The notes beneath the pieces are model-generated. The model was not told where the DNA came from. It did no database searches and saw only the letters and a program-made list of their open reading frames with translations. Source: Aldehydirespirator sp963667505 (GTDB taxonomy: Bacteria > Actinomycetota > Acidimicrobiia > Acidimicrobiales > Aldehydirespiratoraceae). Taken from it: 64,000 nt of DNA. Both the position numbers and the translations under genes were made by a program. Each line of letters starts with the position of its first letter. Within the stretch, counting starts at the first letter, position 1. The stretch spans positions 434,001 through 498,000 of the forward strand of contig OY763490.2 of the NCBI GenBank assembly GCA_963667505.2, in the 5' to 3' direction. Positions 50,371 through 57,522 of this stretch are shown here, in pieces.

Positions 50371-50404
50371 GCAACGTCAACTACGTCCAACAAGAAGGCC
50401 AGCC

Positions 50405-50596
50405 ATGCCCAAGATGAAGACGCACCGGGGTGCGGCCAAGCGGTTCCGGCGCACCGGCACCGGCAAGCTGCGCAGGCGCCGGGCCAACCGGAACCACATC
50501 CTCGAGAAGAAGGCGCCCAAGCGCAAGCGACAGCTCCGGGCCGTCACCGAGGTCTCGCCCTCTGACGCTTCCGCGCTCCGCGATCTGGGCGTCTGA
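50405..50596 (+). CDS. rpmI: 50S ribosomal protein L35
   Basis: L35 is a small basic protein of the large ribosomal subunit. The 63-residue sequence MPKMKTHRGAAKRFRRTGTG and the following KLRRRRANRNHILEKKAPKRKR are the standard form. It stands between infC and rplT in the universal order. A short purine-rich stretch (AAGAAGG) precedes the ATG by about nine bases. Confidence 0.97.
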   Translation: MPKMKTHRGAAKRFRRTGTGKLRRRRANRNHILEKKAPKRKRQLRAVTEVSPSDASALRDLGV

Positions 50597-50617
50597 GCAG
50601 CACAAGGAGACGAGTCG

Positions 50618-50992
50618 ATGGCGAGAGTGAAGCGATCCGTCCACTCCAAGAAGCGCCGCCGGGTCGTGCTGGAGAGGGCGAAGGGCTACTACGGGAACAA
50701 GTCCCGGACGTGGCGGGCAGCCAATGAGCAGCTCATGCACTCGGGCAACTATGCGTACCGTGACCGCAAGGCCCGCAAGCGCCAGTTCCGCCGGCTGTGG
50801 ATTCAGCGCATCAACGCGGCCTGTCGGGCCAATGGCATGTCCTACAGTCGCTTCGTGGCCGGCCTCAGGGCGGCCGGCGTGGAGGTCGACCGCAAGGTGC
50901 TCGCCGACCTCGCCGTCAATGAGCCCGAGGCGTTCGCGGCCCTGGTCGACCAGGCGAAGGCAGCCGTGGAGAGTTCCGTCGAGGTGGGTTGA
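50618..50992 (+). CDS. rplT: 50S ribosomal protein L20
   Basis: L20 is needed early in large-subunit assembly and in many bacteria represses its own operon. The 124-residue protein has the basic start MARVKRSVHSKKRRRVVLER, then AKGYYGNKSRTWRAANEQ, RKRQFRRLWIQRINAACRANGMSY in phrases and LADLAVNEPEAFAALVD. An AAGGAGA site lies eight bases before the ATG. Confidence 0.97.
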   Translation: MARVKRSVHSKKRRRVVLERAKGYYGNKSRTWRAANEQLMHSGNYAYRDRKARKRQFRRLWIQRINAACRANGMSYSRFVAGLRAAGVEVDRKVLADLAVNEPEAFAALVDQAKAAVESSVEVG

Positions 50993-51036
50993 TCTAGCCC
51001 CAGTCACGGCACTCGGAGGCGACAAGAACAGCCCAG

Positions 51037-51888
51037 ATGGCTGGCTCTGACCGCGATCAGCGCGGCCGCGGCGCGGCTGGCTCTGACCGCGATCAGCGCG
51101 GCAATCCGGGAGTTCTGGGCGCCCGGAGTCGCCGAGTGTCCGAGCTGCGTCGGCTGATTCGCAGGCGCGGCCCCTCGGACAGTGTCGTCGTGCTGGAGGG
51201 CCCTCGCACCGTGGCGGAGGCGCTGGCTGCGAGTGTCGAGCCGTCGTTGGTGGCGGTGCCGCAGGGTGCCCGAAGCGACCGCACGGTCCAAGCCGTCCTC
51301 AGGGCTCTGAGCCCCGGCGTGGAGGTGCTCGTCGTCGCCGATGAGGCGTTCGACTCGTTGGCGCCCGCGCGGAGCCCTCAACCGTTGTTGGCTCTTGTTC
51401 CGCGGCCCCGAGCCCACATGCCCGGGTCGCTGGTGCGAGACGATCTGGTGCTGGTGCTCGTCGACGTGGCCGACCCCGGCAACATGGGCACGATCATTCG
51501 CTCGGCCAGCGCTTGCGCGGCCCGCTGTGTGATCGTTGTCGGGGGCGCCGACCCGTGGGCGCCCAAGGCGGTGAGGGCCTCGGCGGGTTCGGTGCTGCGC
51601 GTGCCCGTGGTGTCGGAGGGGGATGCGGCCGAGGTGCTGGCTGCTCTGCGTGCAGCCGGGGCGCGGATACTGGTCGCCGACGCCCACCAGGGCGTGCCCC
51701 ACGACTCGGGAGCGCTGGCCGCGGGCAGTGATCCCGTGGCGCTGGTGCTGGGCGCGGAGTCCCATGGCCTGGACCCCGGCCTGCGAGAGCTTGCGGACCT
51801 CCGCGTGCGCGTCCCTATGGCGGACGGCACCGAGTCGCTCAACGTGGCCATGGCCGCCACTCTGCTGGCGTTCGAGTACCGCCGCTAG
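51037..51888 (+). CDS. SpoU-family 23S rRNA/tRNA 2'-O-methyltransferase
   Basis: The 283-residue protein has the substrate-binding N-terminal domain (LEGPRTVAEALAA) and a SPOUT domain with LVLVDVADPGNMGTIIRSASA, VALVLGAESHGLDP and VPMADGTESLNVAMAATLLAFEY. Its position after rplT matches the gene annotated tsnR in mycobacteria. The N-terminus contains an in-frame 36-bp repeat (AGSDRDQRG twice), so the native start may be internal, for example the GTG at about 51137. Confidence 0.88.
   Translation: MAGSDRDQRGRGAAGSDRDQRGNPGVLGARSRRVSELRRLIRRRGPSDSVVVLEGPRTVAEALAASVEPSLVAVPQGARSDRTVQAVLRALSPGVEVLVVADEAFDSLAPARSPQPLLALVPRPRAHMPGSLVRDDLVLVLVDVADPGNMGTIIRSASACAARCVIVVGGADPWAPKAVRASAGSVLRVPVVSEGDAAEVLAALRAAGARILVADAHQGVPHDSGALAAGSDPVALVLGAESHGLDPGLRELADLRVRVPMADGTESLNVAMAATLLAFEYRR
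51041..51102 (+). repeat. 26-bp direct repeat at the start of the SpoU gene
   Basis: The 26 bases 51041-51066 recur exactly at 51077-51102, 36 bp apart and in frame, encoding AGSDRDQRG twice. Confidence 0.92.
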
Positions 51889-51937
51889 GCGCGAGGGCGT
51901 TTGAGGGTGCTCCACCGGGTCCCGGCTGGCGCGCTCT

Positions 51938-51943
51938 AGCCTT
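51938..51943 (+). promoter_or_regulatory. leaderless-type -10 hexamer of the pheS leader
   Basis: TAGCCT lies seven bases before the ATG at 51951, which begins the first of three tandem copies of the pheS 5' end. Confidence 0.55.
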
Positions 51944-51950
51944 TCTCGGA

Positions 51951-52052
51951 TGATCGAGGGCTGCGAGCGGGCGGCTGCCGATTCCGGGGAGCGGCTCGGA
52001 TGATCGAGGGCTGCGAGCGGGCGGCTGCCGATTCCGGGGAGTGGCGCAGATG
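51951..52052 (+). repeat. tandem copies of the pheS 5' end (49/50 bp) with two short reading frames
   Basis: ATGATCGAGGGCTGCGAGC-type starts occur at 51951, 52000 and 52050. The first two copies open 17-codon frames (MIEGCERAAADSGERLG; MIEGCERAAADSGEWRR) whose TGA overlaps the next ATG as ATGA. Only the third continues into pheS. Confidence 0.88.
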
Positions 52053-53057
52053 ATCGAGGACTGCGAGCAGGCGGCTAGTGCCGCGGAGCAGCGTCTGGGC
52101 GCGGTCGACGACCTCGACGCAGTCCGCGAGATCGAGCGGGAGTTGCTGGGCCGGCGGTCGGTGTTCGCGTCGGCCAAGCGCGAGCTCGGCGCATTGGACG
52201 CCGGTGAGCGGGCCGAGGCAGGGAGGCGTCTCAACGAGGCCCGGGGCCGAGTCGAGGCCGCGGTGGACGCGGCCCGACGCCGGCTGGCGGCCGCGAGCCG
52301 AGCGACTCGGTACACGACCGAGCGTCTCGACCTCACCGAACGGCGGCCCCAGACGGTGGCGTTGAGCAGGGGGCGGCTCCATCCCGTCACCCAGGCCCGC
52401 GACCGGCTCGAGGACGTGTTTGTCGGCATGGGATACACCGTCGCCGAGGGACCCGAGGTGGAGAGCGCCTGGTACAACTTCGAGGCCCTCAACATCCCCG
52501 ACTGGCATCCTGCACGAGGCAGTTTCGACACCATCTTCGTCGACCTCGGCGAGCCCGAGGAGGTGATGCTGCGCTCGCACACCTCGCCGGTGCAGATCCG
52601 GGTCATGGAGGTACGCAAGCCGCCGATCTACATCGTGGCGCCCGGCCGCACCTTCCGGGCCGACACCGCCGACGCCACCCACCTGCCGGCCTTCAACCAG
52701 ATCGAGGGCCTGGCCGTGGACCGCGACATCACCATGGGCGACCTCGCGGGCACCATCGACGAGTTCGTGCGGGCCTTCTTCGGCGGCGAGGTCAAGAGCC
52801 GTCTGCGCCCGTCGTACTTCCCGTTCACCGAGCCGTCGGCCGAGTTCGACATCTCCCGTCCCGACGGGTCGTGGCTGGAGCTGGGCGGCTGCGGGATGGT
52901 CCATCCCAACGTGCTTCGCAACTGCGGCATCGACCCGGAGCAGTGGCAGGGCTTCGCCTTCGGCTTCGGCATCGACCGGCTGGCGGTGATGCGCCACCAG
53001 ATCGACGACATCCGCGAGTTCGTCAACAACGACGCTCGCTTCCTGAGGCAGTTCTGA
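52050..53057 (+). CDS. pheS: phenylalanyl-tRNA synthetase alpha subunit
   Basis: PheS carries the catalytic site of the alpha2beta2 PheRS. The 335-residue protein has an N-terminal coiled coil (about 1-85), then LHPVTQARDRLEDVFVGMGY, motif 2 with VAPGRTFRADTADATHLPAFNQIEGL, SYFPFTEPSAEFDI and motif 3 GFGIDRLAVMRH. The start could be ATG 52050 or GTG 52041; ATG 52050 matches the repeated upstream starts and would be coupled to the short frame that ends on it. The stop overlaps a possible pheT start (TGATG). Confidence 0.95.
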   Translation: MIEDCEQAASAAEQRLGAVDDLDAVREIERELLGRRSVFASAKRELGALDAGERAEAGRRLNEARGRVEAAVDAARRRLAAASRATRYTTERLDLTERRPQTVALSRGRLHPVTQARDRLEDVFVGMGYTVAEGPEVESAWYNFEALNIPDWHPARGSFDTIFVDLGEPEEVMLRSHTSPVQIRVMEVRKPPIYIVAPGRTFRADTADATHLPAFNQIEGLAVDRDITMGDLAGTIDEFVRAFFGGEVKSRLRPSYFPFTEPSAEFDISRPDGSWLELGGCGMVHPNVLRNCGIDPEQWQGFAFGFGIDRLAVMRHQIDDIREFVNNDARFLRQF

Positions 53058-53137
53058 TGGGAGCGATGACCGCTAGGCGTACCGGCGCGGTGAGGCAGGC
53101 GCCCGTGAGCGCGCCCGGCCAGCGAGGGGATCAAGCG

Positions 53138-55564
53138 ATGAAGGTTCTGCTTTCGTGGCTGCGGGAGTTCGCGCCCGGCATCGACGGCGACCCGGCTGCG
53201 CTCAGCGACGTGCTCAGCGCGCTGGGGCTGACGGTGGAGGAGATGACCGTCACCGGCGCCGCGCCCGACGGCGTGGTGCTGGGCCGAGTGCTGGAGTTGC
53301 GCCCCCATCCCGACGCCGACCGGATCCAGCTCGTCGAGGTGGACGACGGGTCGGGCCGCGCCCTGCAGGTGTGCTGCGGGGCGTTCAACATGGCCGTCGG
53401 CGACCTGGTGCCGCTGGCCCGGGTGGGCACGGTGATGCCCAGCGGGCTGGAGATCGCCCGTCGCACGCTGCGGGGCCAGGCCTCCGAGGGCATGTGCTGC
53501 TCGGAGATCGAGCTCGAGATGGGCGACGACGCCGACGGCATCATGATCCTCAACGACAGAGTGGCTGCCGGGGCGGGGCCAGGCACACCGCTGGCCGAGG
53601 CCCTGGGCCTGGCGCCCGACGTACTGTGGGACCTCGACGTGGGTGCCAACCGCCCCGACGCCCTGTCGGTGATGGGCGTGGCCCGCGACCTGGCGGCGGG
53701 GCTGGGCGTGGCTTTCGAGCCGCCCGACTGGTCGACGGACGAGTCCGGCCCCGACGTCACCGAGCTGGCCGAGGTCGAGATCGTCGACCCGACGCTGTGC
53801 GGCCGATTCGTGGGCCGGGTGCTGCGGAACGTCGCCGTCGGCGCCTCGCCGGCGTGGATGGCCAACCGGCTCACCGCGCTGGGTATGCGCCCCATCAACA
53901 GCGTCGTCGACATCTCCAACTACGTGATGCTGGAGCTGGGCCAGCCCAGCCACACCTTCGACCTGCGCCGGGTGGCCGGTTCCCGGATACGGGTGCGCCG
54001 TGCCCGTGACGGTGAGACGGTCACCACCCTCGACGGCGCGCACCGCACTCTGGCCTCGGGCGACGGGGTGATCGCCGACGGCGACGACGGCGTGATCGGT
54101 ATCGCCGGGGTGATGGGCGGGGCGTCCACCGAGATCGGCGAGACCACTACGGACGTGCTGGTGGAGATGGCCTGGTGGGATCCGCCTTCCGTCTCGCGCA
54201 CGGCCAAGCGGCTGAACCTCGCCAGCGAGGCGGCCACCCGCTTCCGCCGGGGCACCGACTGGGGCTACAACGTCGAGCGTTGCATGAACCGCTTCGTGCA
54301 ACTGGCCGCCGAGCAGGGGGCCGAGGTCTCGCCGGGCCTCATCGACGAGCGCGGCGACCTGCCCGACCGCCGTCCGCTGCGGGTGCGCGCTGCGAGGGTC
54401 AACAGCCTGCTCGGCACCGCCCTGAGCGCCCACGACATGGCCGGCCACCTGCGCTCGATCGGCTTCGGCGCCGACCCGGCCGAGGACGTCCAGGTCGCCG
54501 GGGAGGCCGAGGTCGCTGGGGAGGCCTCGGTCGCCGACGCCGAGCTCGACGTGACCATCCCGACATGGCGCTGGGACACAGCCACCGAGACCGACGTGGC
54601 CGAGGAGGTGGCCCGGCTCCACGGATACGAGAACATCGCGCGCACCGTCCCCACCGCCAACGAGGCCGGCGGCCTGTCGCCCTACCAGAAGGACCGCCGC
54701 CTGGTGCGCGAGGTGCTGGTGGGTGCGGGCTGCCTGGAGACCCAACCGATGCCGTTCGTGGCGCCCGGCGCACTGGCCGCGGTGGGCCTGCCCGAGGACG
54801 GCATCACCCTGTCCAACCCGGTCGACGACCGCGAGTCGGTGCTGCGGACCTCGCTGCTGCCCGGCCAACTGCGGGCGGTGGCCCACAACCAGCGCCACTT
54901 CAACGGCGATGTGCGGCTGTTCGAGATCGGCCACGTCTACCTGCCCGCGCCGGAGGGCCAGTTGCTGCCTGACGAGCGGGAGTTCCTAGCGGTGGCCCTG
55001 GCCGGCGAGGAGGCGCCCGTCGCCGTGGCGGTCCTCGACCTGCTGGCCGAGGCACTGGCCCTGCCCGCGGTGGAGCTTCAGGCCGCGGCCCTGCCGGGTC
55101 TGCACCCCACCCGCTCGGCCGAGGTGGTCGTGGCCGGCCGCCCGCGGGGCGCGGTGGGTGAGATCGACCCCGAAGTGCTCGACGCCGCCGGAGTAGCCGG
55201 CCGGGTGGCCTGGCTGCAGCTCGACCTGCGGGAAGTCCTCGACGGCCCAAGGGCCCGGCGCCGCTACCGCCCGGTCAGCAAGTACCCGCCCAGCGACATG
55301 GACCTGGCCTTCGCAGTGCCCGACGTCGTGGCTGCTGCTCAGGTGGAGCGGGCGCTGCGGGCGTCGGCGGGCTCGCTGCTGGCCCGCATCGAGCTGTTCG
55401 ACGTGTACCGGGGCCCGGGCGTGCCCGAGGGTGCCCGCAGCCTCGCCTACCGGCTGCGGTTCCAGGCCCCCGACCGAACCCTCACCGACGCCGAGGTGGC
55501 CGAAGCCCGCCAACGCTGCATAGACGAGACAACCCGCCGCACCGGCGCAGTGCTTCGATCCTAG
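53138..55564 (+). CDS. pheT: phenylalanyl-tRNA synthetase beta subunit
   Basis: PheT binds tRNA-Phe and edits mischarged tyrosine. The 808-residue protein has MKVLLSWLREFAPG, the tRNA-binding EMAP-like domain, the B3/B4 editing region (INSVVDISNYVMLELGQPSHTFD), the B5 domain and the C-terminal anticodon-binding FDX domain (SKYPPSDMDLAFAV). ATG 53138 has GAGGGGA seven bases upstream and starts the usual N-terminus; an upstream ATG 53057 would add 27 residues of no known homology. A GC-rich hairpin follows the stop. Confidence 0.95.
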   Translation: MKVLLSWLREFAPGIDGDPAALSDVLSALGLTVEEMTVTGAAPDGVVLGRVLELRPHPDADRIQLVEVDDGSGRALQVCCGAFNMAVGDLVPLARVGTVMPSGLEIARRTLRGQASEGMCCSEIELEMGDDADGIMILNDRVAAGAGPGTPLAEALGLAPDVLWDLDVGANRPDALSVMGVARDLAAGLGVAFEPPDWSTDESGPDVTELAEVEIVDPTLCGRFVGRVLRNVAVGASPAWMANRLTALGMRPINSVVDISNYVMLELGQPSHTFDLRRVAGSRIRVRRARDGETVTTLDGAHRTLASGDGVIADGDDGVIGIAGVMGGASTEIGETTTDVLVEMAWWDPPSVSRTAKRLNLASEAATRFRRGTDWGYNVERCMNRFVQLAAEQGAEVSPGLIDERGDLPDRRPLRVRAARVNSLLGTALSAHDMAGHLRSIGFGADPAEDVQVAGEAEVAGEASVADAELDVTIPTWRWDTATETDVAEEVARLHGYENIARTVPTANEAGGLSPYQKDRRLVREVLVGAGCLETQPMPFVAPGALAAVGLPEDGITLSNPVDDRESVLRTSLLPGQLRAVAHNQRHFNGDVRLFEIGHVYLPAPEGQLLPDEREFLAVALAGEEAPVAVAVLDLLAEALALPAVELQAAALPGLHPTRSAEVVVAGRPRGAVGEIDPEVLDAAGVAGRVAWLQLDLREVLDGPRARRRYRPVSKYPPSDMDLAFAVPDVVAAAQVERALRASAGSLLARIELFDVYRGPGVPEGARSLAYRLRFQAPDRTLTDAEVAEARQRCIDETTRRTGAVLRS

Positions 55565-55571
55565 GTTCCCG

Positions 55572-55584
55572 GCCCCGCCGGGGC
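55572..55584 (+). terminator. possible terminator hairpin after pheT
   Basis: GCCCC-GCC-GGGGC forms a tight hairpin eight bases after the pheT stop. A clear run of T does not follow, so the call is tentative. Confidence 0.35.
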
Positions 55585-55727
55585 TCCCGCAGCCTCCTTC
55601 TCAGGACACCACGGCGAAGCATTACGGTCACGGCGCTTCGAAGCTGCGGCCAGTAGCGGCCAACAGCGCGCAGTTCGCCCCAATAGCGCCGATCCACCAG
55701 GAGCTTTTGAGGTAGTTTCGTAACTTG

Positions 55728-55746
55728 ATGCGATAGGCTATGCGAT
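55728..55746 (+). promoter_or_regulatory. promoter and possible operator of the toxin-antitoxin pair
   Basis: A TAGGCT hexamer (55734-55739) is flanked by direct copies of ATGCGAT at 55728-55734 and 55740-55746. Repeats bracketing a -10 box are common where an antitoxin represses its own operon. Confidence 0.4.
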
Positions 55747-55778
55747 CGAGAGCAGGTGTTGGCGCTGGGGGTCACGGG

Positions 55779-56486
55779 ATGGATGAGCGGGATGGACGAA
55801 CTGAGGCGGACCTGATGCGTGAGGCGGCCTTGTTGCTGGATCGGCCGGTCTACCGGCTAGGCGAGGTGGACGGGCTCCTAGGGACAGGACGGGGCACGGC
55901 CCGTCGCTGGATCGACGGCTGGTGCCGGGGGCACCGCAGCTACGAGCCGCTGGTCAGACCCGCGCGGACCGGATGCGACGTCGTGACGTGGGGCGAGTTC
56001 GTGGCGGCCCGTCTGATCGCCGAGTTCGGCGATCGCGGCACAGACGTCTTCGCTCTGAGGCCTGCCATCGCCGCGATGCGCGAGGCGTTCAGCACGGCCC
56101 ATCCGCTGGCCATCACCCGGCCCTTCATGGAAGCCGCCGGCCGGGAGTTGGTGCTGCGTATCCAGAGCGAGGTCGAGCTGGACAGCGGTCTCCTTTTGGT
56201 CGTTGCCGACGGCGGGGCGGCGCGTCTGTCGCCCGAAGTGGCTCGCTTCATGCGAGTGGCGCGCTGCAACGCCGCGGGTCTCGTGTCGCGGATCGTGCTC
56301 GAGGGCACCGTGGTCCTCGACCCGGAGTACGCCTCGGGCCTGCCGACGATGGCGGGACGGCGTCTGCGCGCCGACATCATCGCGGAGGCCGTCAACGCAG
56401 GCGAGCACCGCCTCGAGGTTGCCAGGATGTGGGATCTCACGCCGGCGGCTGTCGATGATGCCGTCCACTTCATGAGCCGTGCGTGA
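55779..56486 (+). CDS. DUF433-type antitoxin, VapB45-like
   Basis: The 235-residue protein resembles the large antitoxin of the VapBC45 type (Rv2018 of Mycobacterium tuberculosis). Residues about 20-45 form a helix-turn-helix-like segment (YRLGEVDGLLGTGRGTARRW), the middle is a compact alpha/beta part, and the C-terminus GEHRLEVARMWDLTPAAVDDAVHF is the DUF433 DNA-binding end. It overlaps the toxin by 8 bp. I prefer ATG 55779: an ATG at 55740 would lie upstream of the predicted transcript start. A 225-bp piece (56127-56351) is duplicated downstream. Confidence 0.85.
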   Translation: MDERDGRTEADLMREAALLLDRPVYRLGEVDGLLGTGRGTARRWIDGWCRGHRSYEPLVRPARTGCDVVTWGEFVAARLIAEFGDRGTDVFALRPAIAAMREAFSTAHPLAITRPFMEAAGRELVLRIQSEVELDSGLLLVVADGGAARLSPEVARFMRVARCNAAGLVSRIVLEGTVVLDPEYASGLPTMAGRRLRADIIAEAVNAGEHRLEVARMWDLTPAAVDDAVHFMSRA

Positions 56487-57189
56487 GATCAAGGACGTCT
56501 TCGTCGATGAGAACCTCCTGCCGGTCGGGCGCGCCCTCGACGAGGTGGGCCGTGCCCTCTACCCGGGCCACCCCGACGTTCCGAGGTTGCCGACGGGCGC
56601 GTCGGACGTGGCGATATTCGACGAGGTCGGCGCCAAGGGCCGCGATCTGGTCCTCGTCACCCGCGACAATCGGATCCGCAGGCGCTCCGACGAGCTGTCC
56701 CGCTTCCGGCAGGCCGGGGTCCGAGCCGTGATCCTCACCGGCAAGAAGGACCAGAAGCCTCGAGAGAACCTGCTACTGATCCTCTCCAACTGGGACAAGG
56801 TCTCGAGGCTGTCGTCGTCGCTTGGACCGGAACCCTGGGCCATCGGCCTCGCCATAGGCACAGGGCCGAGGACGATCCGCCTCCCCGACGCGGCGTAGCC
56901 CTTCGCGGATCCGACACTCCACTGGCGCCCGGACTCGGAGGCGCGACGCCTAGGTCGGGGCGCTATGGAAGCCGTCGGCCGGGAGTTGGTGCTGCGCATT
57001 CAGAGCGAGGTCGAGCTGGACAGCGGTCTCCTTTTGGTCGTTGCCGACGGCGGGGCGGCGCGTCTGTCGCCCGAAGTGGCTCGCTTCATGCGAGTGGCGC
57101 GCTGCAACGCCGCGGGTCTCGTGTCGCGGATCGTGCTCGAGGGCACCGTGGTCCTCGACCCGGAGTACGCCTCGGGCCTGCCGACGATG
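56127..57189 (+). repeat. 225-bp duplication of the antitoxin gene interior
   Basis: Bases 56127-56351 inside the antitoxin gene recur at 56965-57189 with three substitutions. The second copy starts with the same ATG and ends exactly at the junction with the restriction gene remnant. Confidence 0.95.
56479..56898 (+). CDS. PIN-like toxin, VapC45-like
   Basis: The 139-residue protein matches the PIN-like (DUF5615-related) toxin of VapBC45 systems (Rv2019). It opens with the acidic active-site motif DVFVDENLLPVGRALDEVG, contains DVAIFDEVGAKGRDLVLVTRDNRIRRR with further acidic residues, and has the conserved end region. Such toxins are presumed ribonucleases kept in check by the antitoxin. GTG 56479 overlaps the antitoxin stop. 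All motifs seen are intact, so the pair looks functional. Confidence 0.83.
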   Translation: MREIKDVFVDENLLPVGRALDEVGRALYPGHPDVPRLPTGASDVAIFDEVGAKGRDLVLVTRDNRIRRRSDELSRFRQAGVRAVILTGKKDQKPRENLLLILSNWDKVSRLSSSLGPEPWAIGLAIGTGPRTIRLPDAA

Positions 57190-57522
57190 ATGTTGTGGTT
57201 CACCCAGAAGGTGCTGCGCAAGGAGCCCGGCAACTGGACGTTCGTGCTGGTCACGGACCGCAAGGAGCTAGACGAGCAGCTCTACGGGGACTTCGTCGAC
57301 TCCGGGGTGATCACGTCCGGTCAGCAGGTTCACGCCGAGTCGTCGGCTCATCTTCGGGAGCTGCTGGGCGAGGACCACCGTTATGTGTTCACGCTGATCC
57401 ACAAGTTCGTGCCGCCCGAGAAGGGCCAACGCATGCCGGTGCTGTCCTCCTCGAAGAGGCCGCGCTCGACGATGCCCAGGAGAGGGCGGTGGCGCAGCGC
57501 TTCTCGCAGCAGTACGAGCTGA
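56965..57522 (+). pseudogene. chimeric frame: antitoxin fragment fused to HsdR motor fragment
   Basis: The open frame of 185 codons begins with the 75-residue duplicated interior of the antitoxin and continues in frame into MLWFTQKVLRKEPGNWTFVL, VTDRKELDEQLYGDF and YVFTLIHKFVPPEKGQ, which belong to the first motor domain of a type I restriction enzyme R subunit, just after its Walker A. It then loses the frame at MPVL. The junction sequence ACGATG fits both genes, suggesting microhomology. Neither half is complete; a truncated antitoxin product is conceivable. Confidence 0.85.
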
